A stretch of DNA of 64,000 bases from Fictibacillus gelatini DSM 15865 (GCF_000430745.1 NZ_AUMP01000024.1:1-64000); one strand, 5' to 3'. Positions 35,136-44,367 are shown, numbered from the stretch's first letter. Notes: generated by a model from the sequence alone, not told the origin. Translations and numbers: made by a program.

Positions 35136-35843
35136 ATGGATTTCGAAACAGTTATGCAGGAGCTTGAAGCCCTTGGTAAGGAACGAACTAAAAAAATATA
35201 CATGTCCAACGGTGCGCGTGAGCCGCTTTTTGGTGTGGCTACAGGTGCGATGAAACCAATCGCAAAGAAAATAAAAATAAATCAACGTTTGGCCGAAGAG
35301 CTCTATGCGACAGGTAACTACGATGCCATGTATTTTGCAGGTATTATTGCAGATCCAAATGCTATGACTGAATCGGATTATAATCGTTGGATGGATGAAG
35401 CGTATTTTTATATGCTTTCTGATTATGTAGTGGCAGTCACTTTATCAGAATCAGATATTGCACAAGATGTTGCTGATAAATGGATAGTAAGCGGTAATGA
35501 GCTGAGAATGTCAGCGGGATGGAGTTGTTACTGCTGGCTTTTAGGGAATCGCAAGGACAATGAATTTTCCGAAAGCAAGATTTCCAATATGCTTGATAGC
35601 GTGAAAAATACGATTCATGAATCGCCAGAACGAACGAAATCCGCTATGAATAATTTTCTATACACTGTTGGGGTTTCATATTTGCCGCTACATGAAAAGG
35701 CAGTCGAGACCGCAAAGGAAGTAGGTACAGTAGAAGTCAAGCGGGATAAGAAAAAAAGCAGTTTCCTGAACGCTTACGAAAGGATTCAAAAAGAAATTGT
35801 TAGAGGGAGGATTGGTTTCAAACGCAAATATGTAAGATGTTAA
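35136..35843 (+). CDS. DNA alkylation repair protein (AlkC/AlkD-like)
   Basis: 235 residues of helical HEAT-like repeats, matching the DNA alkylation repair (AlkD-like) family: LFGVATGAMKPIAKKIK near 31-47, LAEELYATGNYDAMYFAGII and SDYVVAVTLSESD. AlkD-type glycosylases remove cationic alkyl-purines. AAGGAAG lies before the ATG. The promoter region is occupied by element copy 3. Confidence 0.8.
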   Translation: MDFETVMQELEALGKERTKKIYMSNGAREPLFGVATGAMKPIAKKIKINQRLAEELYATGNYDAMYFAGIIADPNAMTESDYNRWMDEAYFYMLSDYVVAVTLSESDIAQDVADKWIVSGNELRMSAGWSCYCWLLGNRKDNEFSESKISNMLDSVKNTIHESPERTKSAMNNFLYTVGVSYLPLHEKAVETAKEVGTVEVKRDKKKSSFLNAYERIQKEIVRGRIGFKRKYVRC

Positions 35844-35922
35844 AAAGAAATAATCTAAATGAATTAGTAAAATAAGCGGTATGAAAGAGCAGATTCAATG
35901 CTGAAAGGATCGTGAATTTATT

Positions 35923-36438
35923 ATGAAAGTTCTTGAAACGGAACGACTGACCCTTCGTTTACAAACAACTGATGATGCAGAGTTTATCCTTGAGCTAGTT
36001 AATGATCCTTCCTGGCTGCGGTATATAGGTGATCGCGGCTTAAGAACAGTAGAGGACGCATGTGCCTATATCGTAAATGGACCGGTTCGCATGTATGAAC
36101 AATTCGGCTTTTGTCTATATTTGGTTGAGCGAAAGGAAGATCAACTGCCGATCGGAATTTGCGGACTTGTAAAAAGAGCCTCCTTAAAAGACGTGGATAT
36201 TGGATTTGCCTTTCTCCCGAAGTATTGGGGAAAAGGTTACGCTTATGAAGCTGCTTCTGCGGTAATGGCATATGGGAAAGATACATTGGGCCTAAATCGC
36301 ATCGTAGCAATCACGACTCAAGATAATCATGCTTCGGCCAGGTTACTCGAAAAAATAGGCTTGAAGTTTGAAAGATTCATCCAACTTCCCAATGATCCTG
36401 AAGAGCTAAGACTGTTTGCCTTTAACGTAAGTACCTAA
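35923..36438 (+). CDS. GNAT family acetyltransferase, RimJ/RimL type
   Basis: 171 residues starting ETERLTLRLQTTDDAEFILEL, the Acetyltransf_3 start; DIGFAFLPKYWGKGYAYEAA (about 88-107) is the acetyl-CoA site; NHASARLLEKIGLKFE completes motif B. Likely a ribosomal-protein-like or small-molecule acetylase. GAAAGGATCG upstream. Confidence 0.87.
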   Translation: MKVLETERLTLRLQTTDDAEFILELVNDPSWLRYIGDRGLRTVEDACAYIVNGPVRMYEQFGFCLYLVERKEDQLPIGICGLVKRASLKDVDIGFAFLPKYWGKGYAYEAASAVMAYGKDTLGLNRIVAITTQDNHASARLLEKIGLKFERFIQLPNDPEELRLFAFNVST

Positions 36439-36522
36439 AAAGGGTATAAGGAAGCAATGTTTAAATTGTTTCCTTTATATGGCGAAATGCTGACAATTGC
36501 TTTTTGGAGTAAAAAAGGATTG

Positions 36523-36547
36523 GAAAACTAGTAAACTTCTCCGATAT
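36523..36547 (+). promoter_or_regulatory. Possible SigD promoter of the chemotaxis receptor gene
   Basis: GAAA, 13 bases, TCCGATAT compares with the SigD pattern TAAA-N13-15-GCCGATAT, one mismatch in each box. It lies 44 bases before the start codon. Confidence 0.45.
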
Positions 36548-36590
36548 AAAGAGTGAGCGGCTATTGAAAAATGAAAGGAGACAACTGTGA

Positions 36591-37880
36591 ATGTTGGAGA
36601 AGAAGCGTTATACGTTGGGCTTAAGGAAGAAACTATTGATTTTCGTATCCATATTGGCGTTAATTACATACTCGACAAGCATCTTTTTTATTTATGTCAT
36701 CCATCCTTATTTTTTTCCAAATACGAATGAAACGGCGTTTACGATTGCTACATTAGCTCTTGGCATCCTCTGGTCGGGAATTTTGGCTTTCCTTGTGGCC
36801 GGTTTCATTGTAAAACCGCTAAAGCGTTTAGAGCAGGCCGCGATTCGGGCGAGCAATGGAGATATTCGAGAAGATGTGGAGCTTCATAAAACAGATGATG
36901 AAATTCGTTCATTAGGCGTCGCTTTTAACGAAATGTTGGCCAACTTGCGGGAAATGGTGCAAACGATTGAAGAGAACTTTGAAGAGACGAATGAGAATGT
37001 CATCATCATTTCGGAAAGGGCTACAAGGGCGGCCGAACAAGCGGATACGGTCGCAAAAACGATTAGTGAAATATCGGCAGGAGCGGAATCGTCAGCCATC
37101 GCCATTCAAACGACCGCTGAATCGGTGGAAGACATTACACGAATCGCCGAAGAAGTGCAAAGCAAAGCAAGGGACTCAGAACATGTTTCAGCTACGATGC
37201 TGGACGAGCTGCACGAAAGTAAGGAAGTCATCCATTCGCTTGTGGGCGGAATTGAACGGCTGGCAAAAGGCAATCAAGATTCGTTGGAAGCGGTCAATCG
37301 CTTAAAGGAACATGCGAAAAAGGTGGAGCAAATTATCCAATTAGTCGGGGATATCGCGGAGCAGACGAACTTGCTTGCGTTAAACGCATCGATCGAAGCG
37401 GCCCGGGCAGGTGAACACGGGAAAGGATTTGCTGTCGTAGCCGAGGAAGTGCGCAAACTTGCGGATGAAAGCGGAAAAGCGGTTCAAGGCATTACTGAAC
37501 TCATTCAAAATATCCAGCTAGAAGTGGAAAGTGTCGTTAAGCAAATTAAGGAACAAGTGGAAGCGGCCAATCTTGAGGCAGAAAAAGGGACACAGACGAA
37601 TCAAGTGATCGATGAAATGACAAAAACGATCCACGAAGTTGCGTCTAAAGTGAAAGACATTACCGGCCTCGTTGATAAACAAATGGATGGTATTCATCAA
37701 ACCTCCCGCCAATCCCAGGAGGTCGCGGCAATTGCCGAAGAAACTTCTGCTGGCGCTGAAGAAGTGACAGCAGCAACCCAGGAGCAGGCCGCCGTCATGG
37801 AAAACGTCGAACAGCTCGCCTTGCACTTGAGGGACCAAGCGGAAAAGCTGAAAGGAACCATTGAGCGGTTTCGGGTATGA
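36591..37880 (+). CDS. Methyl-accepting chemotaxis protein
   Basis: 429 residues: span 1 at about 13-36, an outside loop of roughly ten residues ([12 protein letters not shown]), span 2 at about 47-70, HAMP to about 125 and the signalling domain after it. The hairpin tip reads [40 protein letters not shown] in two parts. With almost no outside domain it cannot bind an external ligand in the usual way and may sense membrane state or energy. ATG 36591 follows AAAGGAG by ten bases. Confidence 0.93.
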   Translation: MLEKKRYTLGLRKKLLIFVSILALITYSTSIFFIYVIHPYFFPNTNETAFTIATLALGILWSGILAFLVAGFIVKPLKRLEQAAIRASNGDIREDVELHKTDDEIRSLGVAFNEMLANLREMVQTIEENFEETNENVIIISERATRAAEQADTVAKTISEISAGAESSAIAIQTTAESVEDITRIAEEVQSKARDSEHVSATMLDELHESKEVIHSLVGGIERLAKGNQDSLEAVNRLKEHAKKVEQIIQLVGDIAEQTNLLALNASIEAARAGEHGKGFAVVAEEVRKLADESGKAVQGITELIQNIQLEVESVVKQIKEQVEAANLEAEKGTQTNQVIDEMTKTIHEVASKVKDITGLVDKQMDGIHQTSRQSQEVAAIAEETSAGAEEVTAATQEQAAVMENVEQLALHLRDQAEKLKGTIERFRV

Positions 37881-37929
37881 GCCTTCACGTTATAAAGTCA
37901 TTGTTGTTCAGAATAAACGGATCTTCAAA

Positions 37930-37956
37930 GGTATACATTTTTGTATGCCTTTTTTC
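37930..37956 (+). terminator. Terminator of the chemotaxis receptor gene
   Basis: GGTATACA and TGTATGCC around four Ts, followed by TTTTTT. Confidence 0.75.
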
Positions 37957-38114
37957 ATTGAATCTATATGGGTAATATTGGATGATTAGGCTAATAAAGG
38001 AAGCGGAACAAGTGAAGCTACCGGAAACGGAATCATGATGAGGGAAAGCAGATGGAGCGAATTTCATCATTCATCATATTTTGATATGACAACTTAAAAA
38101 AAGGAGAAGGGAAA

Positions 38115-38246
38115 ATGATATTTCATCCACTTTGGCGGTTAGAGGAATTACGTCAATTCTATCCATTCGCCTTTTCGTTTCCTGCATGGTATCCATGGTA
38201 CCACTCCCAGCCTATTCCACCAGTGTATGTCACGCTGATCTCCTAA
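38115..38246 (+). CDS. 43-residue aromatic/proline-rich small protein
   Basis: ATG 38115 with AAGGAGAAGGG four to ten bases upstream encodes 43 residues including FPFAFSFP-like and PAWYPWYHSQPIPPVYV segments: 4 Trp, 4 Tyr, 5 Phe, 7 Pro. There is no signal or long hydrophobic stretch. A strong hairpin terminator follows at once. The good translation site, clean terminator and odd composition argue for a real gene; the type recalls small spore-coat-like proteins, but that is only an impression. Confidence 0.6.
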   Translation: MIFHPLWRLEELRQFYPFAFSFPAWYPWYHSQPIPPVYVTLIS

Positions 38247-38254
38247 AAAACGGC

Positions 38255-38287
38255 AAATCGGAATCGTCCATTTAACGATTCCGATTT
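38255..38287. terminator. Bidirectional terminator between small protein and polymerase gene
   Basis: AAATCGGAATCGT and ACGATTCCGATTT, perfect 13-base arms with a 7-base loop. Confidence 0.8.
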
Positions 38288-38319
38288 CATCTTATCGTTC
38301 ATTCATTGTCTCATCTTTG

Positions 38320-39552
38320 TTATTTATAATGCCCGCCGATTTTTTTGGCCCGATGAAATGCCTGCCCGGCTGCAAGCAGGGAGGAAGCGCGGACAATGGC
38401 CGTTTTTCCATACTTTGAATACACCATATCCAATGCCCGGTTGAGCTCTTCTTTGTTGAGATGATAATCAAACAAATTCAACTGGACGTTCTCGGAGGAT
38501 TGCAATTGCGACAACGTTACCCCGAGGCTTCGAATAGGTTGGCGGTCCCAATGGGTAAGCAACAGTTTCTCGGCTGCATGATAAATGTCTAAATCAAAAT
38601 TCGTTGGTGACATTAATTTAATCTGCCGGTGGAAGCCGGTGGGAAAATCAAAGCTTGTGCCTCTGACGCCCATTGAAACAGTGCTTCCCATGTATCCTTT
38701 AAAACGTGCGCGCCGGGCAACTTCAGTGCAGAGTTCAAGCAAAACGACTTTAATCTCTTCCAGCGTTCCATAATCTCTTGGTAGGGTCATTTGGTGGCCG
38801 ATCGCTTTTTGCTGGTCATGTGTCTTGACGGTGACTGGCGAATCATCGATCCCGTTCGCAATTTGCCATAATACTTGGCCGTTGATCCCCCATTTTTTCT
38901 TAAGCAACTCTAAAGGGAAATTCGCCAAATGCCCAATCGTCCGAATCCCCATCCGCAAAAAATGATGATTCATCCTGCTTCCTACACCGAACATTTTGCC
39001 GACCGCCAGCGGCCACATTTTTTCTTTCATGTTGGAATGGTTAAGTTCGAAAATCCCATCTTTATTTTTCTTTGCAAAATTGTCGCACGAAATCTTGGCC
39101 AGCACTTTGTTTGGGCCCATGCCGACCCGAGCATTAATGCCGGTTTCATTCATTACCGCAGTTCTAAGTTTTTGCGCAATTTCCCGTGGCGTTCCAAATA
39201 ATCTTTGGCTTCCGGTCACATCTAAAAATTGTTCATCAATGGAATAAGGTTCAACGAGATCAGTGAAGCGGTTGAAAATTTCAGTGATTTGCAGGGAGAC
39301 ATCGATATATCGCTGCATTCGCGGCCGGACGATAACCGCATCCGGGCATTTTTGCTGCGCTTCCCAGAGCCGGGTTGCATTCTCAACGCCCCATTTTTTA
39401 GCGAGCGGGCAGGCGGCGAGAACAACGCCGCTTCGCCTTTCGGGATCCCCGGATACGATGACGGGTTTGTCTTTTAATTTCGGGTTATCCGCCTTTTCAA
39501 CAGAGGCGTAAAATGACTGCATATCTACGAGGAAAATGACCCTATCCCTCAT
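38320..39552 (-). CDS. yqjW: Y-family DNA polymerase (YqjW/UvrX type)
   Basis: 410 residues. Catalytic acids in FLVDMQSFYASVE near the start and YSIDEQFLDVTG near 100; a helix-hairpin-helix-like FGVGSRMNHHFLRMGIRTIG; and the beta-clamp motif QLNLF near 364. It is the YqjW/UvrX branch, SOS-induced lesion-bypass enzymes in Bacillus. The start at 39552 fits AAGGAG nine bases upstream, not the ATG at 39561 directly behind it. Two LexA-like boxes lie upstream. Confidence 0.9.
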   Translation of the reverse strand: MRDRVIFLVDMQSFYASVEKADNPKLKDKPVIVSGDPERRSGVVLAACPLAKKWGVENATRLWEAQQKCPDAVIVRPRMQRYIDVSLQITEIFNRFTDLVEPYSIDEQFLDVTGSQRLFGTPREIAQKLRTAVMNETGINARVGMGPNKVLAKISCDNFAKKNKDGIFELNHSNMKEKMWPLAVGKMFGVGSRMNHHFLRMGIRTIGHLANFPLELLKKKWGINGQVLWQIANGIDDSPVTVKTHDQQKAIGHQMTLPRDYGTLEEIKVVLLELCTEVARRARFKGYMGSTVSMGVRGTSFDFPTGFHRQIKLMSPTNFDLDIYHAAEKLLLTHWDRQPIRSLGVTLSQLQSSENVQLNLFDYHLNKEELNRALDMVYSKYGKTAIVRASSLLAAGQAFHRAKKIGGHYK

Positions 39553-39592
39553 CTCACACATCTCCTTACGACAAATTAAGAACTCTATCTGT

Positions 39593-39644
39593 ATTATATG
39601 CGAAAATATGTTCGTTTAATACTGGAAAATAAAACATATGTTCT
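39593..39644 (-). promoter_or_regulatory. SOS promoter with two LexA-like boxes
   Basis: TATAAT (minus strand, 39598-39593) directly follows CGAAA-ATAT-GTTCG (39601-39614), one mismatch from CGAAC-N4-GTTCG. A second, weaker box AAAAC-ATAT-GTTCT is at 39631-39644, 30 bases away. Confidence 0.65.
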
Positions 39645-39691
39645 GTGTGGGATGGAGGGATTTCATGAAAATCGTGAAGGCTTGTAACAAC

Positions 39692-39733
39692 AAAACCCCG
39701 AATTCAGCCATTACAGCCGTTTTTCGAGGTTTT
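39692..39733 (-). terminator. Likely terminator of the alpha/beta hydrolase gene
   Basis: Minus strand AAAACCTCGAA pairs with TTCGGGGTTTT and leads into U-rich sequence. Confidence 0.55.
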
Positions 39734-39762
39734 CTATGGAAGTTAGATTTCCGCTCATTCGT

Positions 39763-40605
39763 TTATCGTGAACTAAATTTTACAACCGAGTTGATGATGG
39801 AGTCCCAGTCTTCACTATGAATCTCATGCCCTGATCCATCAAGAGCCATTAATTCAGCGTGGGGAATGGCTTTTGCAAGAGCAAGCCCGTGCTCGAATGG
39901 CAGGGCCGGATCTTCTGTGCCGTGAATAATGAGGCAAGGTACGCTGATCTCGCCCATTCTATCGTAGTACTCTTCTCCGCCTTGCAGCATAGCATGATTA
40001 AATCTGCTCGGCAGCTGTCTGGCGCGGGATGCCTCTCTTTCCGCCAATTTATACATTCTTGACTGCTCATAAGGTTTGGAGCCGCTTAACGTTTTCCATC
40101 CGCCTGCCAGATAGGAAATGACCGCCTCCCGATCGGTCCAATCTAAAGAAGCGCTTTTCGCATGGTAATCCAGTATGCGCTGGTCCATTGGAGGAAGCTT
40201 TTCCATCTCTGTTCCGAACACGCTTGAGGCAATTAGAGTGAGCGTAAGTATGCGCTCCGGGTATCTTAAGGCAAGAATCTGGCCAATCAAACCGCCCATG
40301 GACATTCCAACGATATGAGCCTGCTCAATGGAATAAGCATCCAGGACTCCAACCGCATCATCAGCCAGGTCTGTTATGGTGTAGTTGGAAGTGCCAGGAT
40401 CATAAGTGACGGATCGTCCAAGATCGCGATGATCGTACCGAATGACAAATCTTCCCCGATCAGCAAGCCGGAGGCAGAAGTCTTCATCCCACCAGTCTAA
40501 TGAAGACATTGCTCCCATGATTAAAAGCACAGCAGGGTCCTTATGGTTTCCAAAGCTTTCTGCACAAATATCCACTTTATTGATTTTCAATATTTGTTCA
40601 CGCAT
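39763..40605 (-). CDS. Alpha/beta hydrolase
   Basis: 280 residues. Nucleophile elbow GMSMGG (Ser102), acid in HGTEDPALP and base in GSGHEIH complete the triad; the oxyanion region is LLIMGAMSSLDWW. The closest types are epoxide hydrolase/aclacinomycin methylesterase-like proteins, but the substrate is unknown. AAAAGGAGG precedes the ATG. It is probably monocistronic. Confidence 0.88.
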   Translation of the reverse strand: MREQILKINKVDICAESFGNHKDPAVLLIMGAMSSLDWWDEDFCLRLADRGRFVIRYDHRDLGRSVTYDPGTSNYTITDLADDAVGVLDAYSIEQAHIVGMSMGGLIGQILALRYPERILTLTLIASSVFGTEMEKLPPMDQRILDYHAKSASLDWTDREAVISYLAGGWKTLSGSKPYEQSRMYKLAEREASRARQLPSRFNHAMLQGGEEYYDRMGEISVPCLIIHGTEDPALPFEHGLALAKAIPHAELMALDGSGHEIHSEDWDSIINSVVKFSSR

Positions 40606-40744
40606 AGTTTTTGCCTCCTTTTAGCAATAGGAAAATCGTTCCTATATTTATTTCGATCACCGCAAGTCATTCCCTCCTGCCAAATGCGCATATTGCTTCT
40701 TTTTAAGTTACGCTTTACGGAGAGGTTGGAGAAGGGGTTGGTAA

Positions 40745-40951
40745 ATGACTTACAGAATAAGTGTAGCTTTTGCTTTATTGGGATGGGTGTATGGATTTAT
40801 AATCTACATACTTCTTACTCAAGGAACAATTACAGATACAGTAGAAATCACATCTGCAATTGGGATCGGGATTTTTGGCGCAATTGGATCGTTGGTATTT
40901 GATAAAGTAAGAACATCCAATGGTCACCCGGGTTCCAGGAACAGTATATGA
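40745..40951 (+). CDS. Small two-span membrane protein
   Basis: 68 residues: spans at about 5-24 (ISVAFALLGWVYGFIIYILL) and 33-52 (VEITSAIGIGIFGAIGSLVF), short polar tail. GGAGAAGGGG before ATG 40745. No family recognised. Confidence 0.6.
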   Translation: MTYRISVAFALLGWVYGFIIYILLTQGTITDTVEITSAIGIGIFGAIGSLVFDKVRTSNGHPGSRNSI

Positions 40952-41004
40952 TCAGACAGGAACATTTGTTCGTAAACATTTTAGCTGCGACTAACTGAAA
41001 TTCA

Positions 41005-41052
41005 TCTCCCACTTACCGTTGGGCAAATCCTTCACACACTTGAAGTGGGAGA
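41005..41052. other. Hairpin TCTCCCACTT/AAGTGGGAGA
   Basis: Perfect 10-base arms over a 28-base loop, with no U-run. Hairpins of this look occur near ends of IS200/IS605-type elements, but no transposase or TnpB remains are seen in 40952-41225. Confidence 0.35.
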
Positions 41053-41225
41053 CTTCTTTCGGAAGGATATTAAAAAAGCTTTTGTGAAGGTAGCGTTGAG
41101 GAAGTCGGGTCAATCATCAGGCAAAGGATTGCCGAACTATAGTCATTTAGCGGATACACGAATTATGTTCGTCCATATATTGATAACAGGCAATTGAATA
41201 AAAATGAAAACGGGAGAGGAAAGAA

Positions 41226-41453
41226 ATGGCTTCGGATATTAGAGCTCCAATACAAATTTCATCTGTTGGTGATGGAACAGTAATTTTCGGAAACACGCTT
41301 GTCATCGATCCAAAGAGTACGGCTAAATCTTATTTAGGAGCTGCAGCAGGAAATATAGGCGATAATATACAAACCATCTCGTATAAGAGTTCAACCAACA
41401 CATATGATGTTGACGCTTTTGAGGAAGTAGCACCATCAGAAAGGCTCTGGTAA
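41226..41453 (+). CDS. Spore germination protein, GerPA/GerPF family
   Basis: 75 residues with the family pattern: APIQISSVGDGTVIFGNTLVIDPKSTAKSYLGAAA in two blocks, then the polar tail. It is a second, diverged paralogue of the gene at 798-1019, and its longer acidic tail (DAFEEVAPSERLW) is unusual. AGAGGAAAG lies before the ATG. Stands alone. Confidence 0.85.
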   Translation: MASDIRAPIQISSVGDGTVIFGNTLVIDPKSTAKSYLGAAAGNIGDNIQTISYKSSTNTYDVDAFEEVAPSERLW

Positions 41454-41691
41454 TCCGGGGCCTTTAATTCCTCAGCTCCATTGCAAAACTAAGAACATTG
41501 GAAAAGGAACTGAGGAGGCTAAAAATGATAGATGGTACGCTAAAATAAGCGCAAAAAATATTTATAATTTCTTAAGGGAGATAATTTGAATGGTGCTTCA
41601 GTTGTGACATTCGCCCAATTCTGTTCATAAGATAAAGCGAAAGAGAACCGAAAGAAAATGAAGACAGAATGATGTGGCAGGAGGGAATAGG

Positions 41692-42172
41692 ATGCGATTC
41701 ATGGTGGAATATATACCTCTGAAAAAAATCAAGCTTGATGAACCAGTGAAGCTTACAGACCGTCTCAAGAAGCTCCGGAGTTTGATGTGGGACTGCATGC
41801 ATGTTATAGTCGTGAAAAAGGATCAAAAAGACAACCGTTTTATTATTGTAAGCGGACGCGACAGGTACGAATACCTTCGAAAACAGACGAAACATCAGTA
41901 TGCTCCTTGCATTATCGATGAAAGCAATGCTTCATCTGGATTGGATCACCCGCTTGTGGAATAGGAACTTGCCTCCTGACATTCCATCTATTCATTCCGG
42001 TCCATTCCATCCGACAAGCTTATCCATCATCCGTTCATTTATAAAGAAGGAGCCCCGCTTTGTCCAATTGTCCCGCTCACAGCAATTCAAGATACTCATC
42101 CTCGGGATTCGCTACAAGAAAACGGTGGAGTCTTCCATGCGGGAAAAGATCGATGAGATCCTTTCAAAATAA
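41692..42172 (+). pseudogene. ParB/sulfiredoxin-like domain protein, frameshifted
   Basis: ATG 41692 behind GGAGG opens a frame of 90 codons (VEYIPLKKIKLDEPVKL, IIVSGRDRYEYLRKQTK) that stops at 41964. A second frame, with no start of its own, continues to 42172 (PTSLSIIRSFIKKEPRFVQL, ILILGIRYKKTV). Joined near 41945-41960 they give a protein of about 160 residues. The IxVKKD...VSGRDRYEYL region resembles a ParB-N-like fold. Either a true one-base indel or a sequencing error. Confidence 0.6.
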
Positions 42173-42202
42173 AAAAACTTACCGTTGAAAACGACGAACA
42201 AA

Positions 42203-42234
42203 AACGCACGAAATCTGGAAACGATTTGTGCGTT
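42203..42234. terminator. Hairpin between convergent genes
   Basis: AACGCAC/GTGCGTT with AAATC/GATTT inside, one bulged base. Confidence 0.5.
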
Positions 42235-42262
42235 CATTTCTAATTTTCCAGGACCGTGTTCC

Positions 42263-43339
42263 TCAAGCGGCGGCCACCTGGTTTCGGCCTCTTCTTTTTG
42301 CTTTGTAGAGAGCTTCATCTGCCAATCTGTACAAACAATCGGTATCCGCTGTTGAGTCCGGATACGTAGCCGCTCCGATGGATACAGTAATTGAAATGCG
42401 TTGCTCTCCGTTATGGAGCAGGAATGGGCGGTTTTCAATTTTATTTCGTATTCGTTCTCCGACATTCACCGCATAATCAAGGGGGCAATCGATCAATAGG
42501 ACTGTAAATTCTTCTCCGCCATTTCTTGAGACGATATCAAAAGGCCGCGCCACTTCTAAGAGCAGTTTCCCAACCTGCTTCAAAATTTCATCCCCTTCAA
42601 TGTGGCCATAGGTGTCATTGATCTTTTTGAAAAAATCGATATCGATCACCAACATTGAAAGTTTCTCGTTATTTTTCATCACTCGATTGACAGCATTGTT
42701 GATTTCAAGATCAAAACTTCTAACGTTATTGAGACCCGTTAACGGATCCTTCAACGAATTTGTCTTATATTCTTTAAACAATTGATTCATTTTTCTTAAG
42801 TAGTTGTTCATATAGACAGCTGTTAAACCGCCAATACCCGAAACGACCCAAAAAACGATATTGATATAAATGTAGGTTCGAATGTTATCCATCGCCACGT
42901 ACATAAGAAGGCTAAACCAAAGATTAGAGTAGATGATCATGTATAGAGAGCTACTAAACACATTTTTTACTTTTGTTGGGATAATTAGATACCCGATCAA
43001 TGAAAAAGTCATGATGAAAAAGGCAATGAGCGAAGAAGTGTTTATTCCAATTGCGAAGCGGGCAAGCACAATAAGCGCTCCGGATACAAGTGCGGGGATC
43101 CATCCTCCATATAACGCGACTAGCATGACGGGAATTTGTCTTAAATCGATTCTCGTATCTGTACCTACTTTTATACTAAATTGCATAAGAAAAATGCCTA
43201 ATAACCCACATAAACAACCGATGGCAATTTTCTTCTTTAATGGCGAGTTTCTCGATAAAAAGGACTCACGGAATAGCTGATGATAAATAAAGAAAAACGA
43301 AATCATGATGGCTAAATTGATGAATAAAGTCCGAATCAA
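42263..43339 (-). CDS. Membrane diguanylate cyclase (DgcK/YhcK-like)
   Basis: 358 residues: about six membrane spans to residue 180 of the 5TM-5TMR_LYT type, then a GGDEF domain. The active site is RNGGEEF, and the RxxD inhibitory site RPFD lies five residues before GGEEF, so product inhibition by c-di-GMP is expected. Length and design match B. subtilis DgcK (YhcK). The start is TTG at 43339 behind AAGGAGTG. Confidence 0.9.
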   Translation of the reverse strand: MIRTLFINLAIMISFFFIYHQLFRESFLSRNSPLKKKIAIGCLCGLLGIFLMQFSIKVGTDTRIDLRQIPVMLVALYGGWIPALVSGALIVLARFAIGINTSSLIAFFIMTFSLIGYLIIPTKVKNVFSSSLYMIIYSNLWFSLLMYVAMDNIRTYIYINIVFWVVSGIGGLTAVYMNNYLRKMNQLFKEYKTNSLKDPLTGLNNVRSFDLEINNAVNRVMKNNEKLSMLVIDIDFFKKINDTYGHIEGDEILKQVGKLLLEVARPFDIVSRNGGEEFTVLLIDCPLDYAVNVGERIRNKIENRPFLLHNGEQRISITVSIGAATYPDSTADTDCLYRLADEALYKAKRRGRNQVAAA

Positions 43340-43467
43340 TTATGTTCACTCCTTGCTAGTTTTATATCGGCATTTTATCGGGAAATTAAATCGATTTTTT
43401 TAATAAGGGCAATCGTCCGGGAAGTTGAATAAAATAACACACTTCATTTTGGAAGGGGGAATCAAGT

Positions 43468-44367
43468 GTGTTTCCTGTGTATCCTTATTATTCGTACCAA
43501 ACCGAATGCAAGACAGTTCCGATTTCTTTTCCGCCTCAACATCAAAACGTGCAGCCAGGGCTCGAGTATGTAATGAATCCGCGGCCAATTTCTGAAAATC
43601 CGCATTATCGGGGATCTGATAAGCTTAAAAATAAAGTGGCAGTCATTACAGGAGGCGACAGCGGGATTGGAAGGGCGGTGGCCATTGCCTTTGCGAAAGA
43701 AGGAGCCGATGTAGCGATTGCCTATTTAAATGAACATCGGGATGCTGAAGAAACGAAGCAGCGAGTAGAACAATTAGGGAGAAGATGCCTATTGATCCCC
43801 GGCGACCTTCGCATCGAACAAACGTCAACAGATGTTGTTCGAAATGTGATGGGCACGTTCGGGAAAATCAGCATTTTAATCAATAATTGCGCCGTCCAAT
43901 ATGTGCAAAAAAGCATTCTCGATATTTCCGCTGAGCAATTAGAAAACACATTCCGGACGAATATCTTTTCCTATTTTTATATGACAAAAGCCGTTCTACC
44001 ACATCTTCCATCGGGCAGCTCCATTATTAATACAGCATCGGTCACGGCGTATAAAGGGAGTAAGCAGTTGATCGATTATTCGGCGACAAAAGGGGCGATT
44101 GTGACATTTACCCGTTCTTTATCGCAATCTCTGGTCCATCACGGAATACGGGTGAACGCTGTCGCGCCGGGTCCGATCTGGACGCCGTTAATACCGGCCA
44201 CGTTTTCTAAGGAAAGTGTCATGAAGTTTGGGGGCGATGTCCCAATGAAACGGGCGGGCCAGCCATTTGAATTGGCCCCGACCTACGTTTACTTAGCTTC
44301 AGATGATTCGAGCTACGTCACAGGACAGGTGCTGCATGTAAATGGAGGGACGATGGTGGATTCGTAG
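43468..44367 (+). CDS. Short-chain dehydrogenase/reductase (YhxC/YdaD-like)
   Basis: 299 residues. Cofactor motif TGGDSGIG at 61-68, catalytic Ser191, Tyr204 and Lys208 (YSATK); the usual NNAG is NNCA. The 50-residue N-terminal extension, rich in Pro/Tyr, is typical of the Bacillus YhxC/YhxD/YdaD general-stress SDR group. GTG start with GGAAGGGGG upstream. The substrate is unknown. Confidence 0.88.
   Translation: MFPVYPYYSYQTECKTVPISFPPQHQNVQPGLEYVMNPRPISENPHYRGSDKLKNKVAVITGGDSGIGRAVAIAFAKEGADVAIAYLNEHRDAEETKQRVEQLGRRCLLIPGDLRIEQTSTDVVRNVMGTFGKISILINNCAVQYVQKSILDISAEQLENTFRTNIFSYFYMTKAVLPHLPSGSSIINTASVTAYKGSKQLIDYSATKGAIVTFTRSLSQSLVHHGIRVNAVAPGPIWTPLIPATFSKESVMKFGGDVPMKRAGQPFELAPTYVYLASDDSSYVTGQVLHVNGGTMVDS

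Noticed and set aside
41005-41052. Right end of an IS200/IS605 element
   Set aside because: Hairpin only; no transposase, TnpB remnant or second end nearby. Kept as an unassigned hairpin.
41159-41171. LexA box CGAATTATGTTCG before the second gerPF-like gene
   Set aside because: It has 13 bases instead of 14, with the wrong gap between half-sites.
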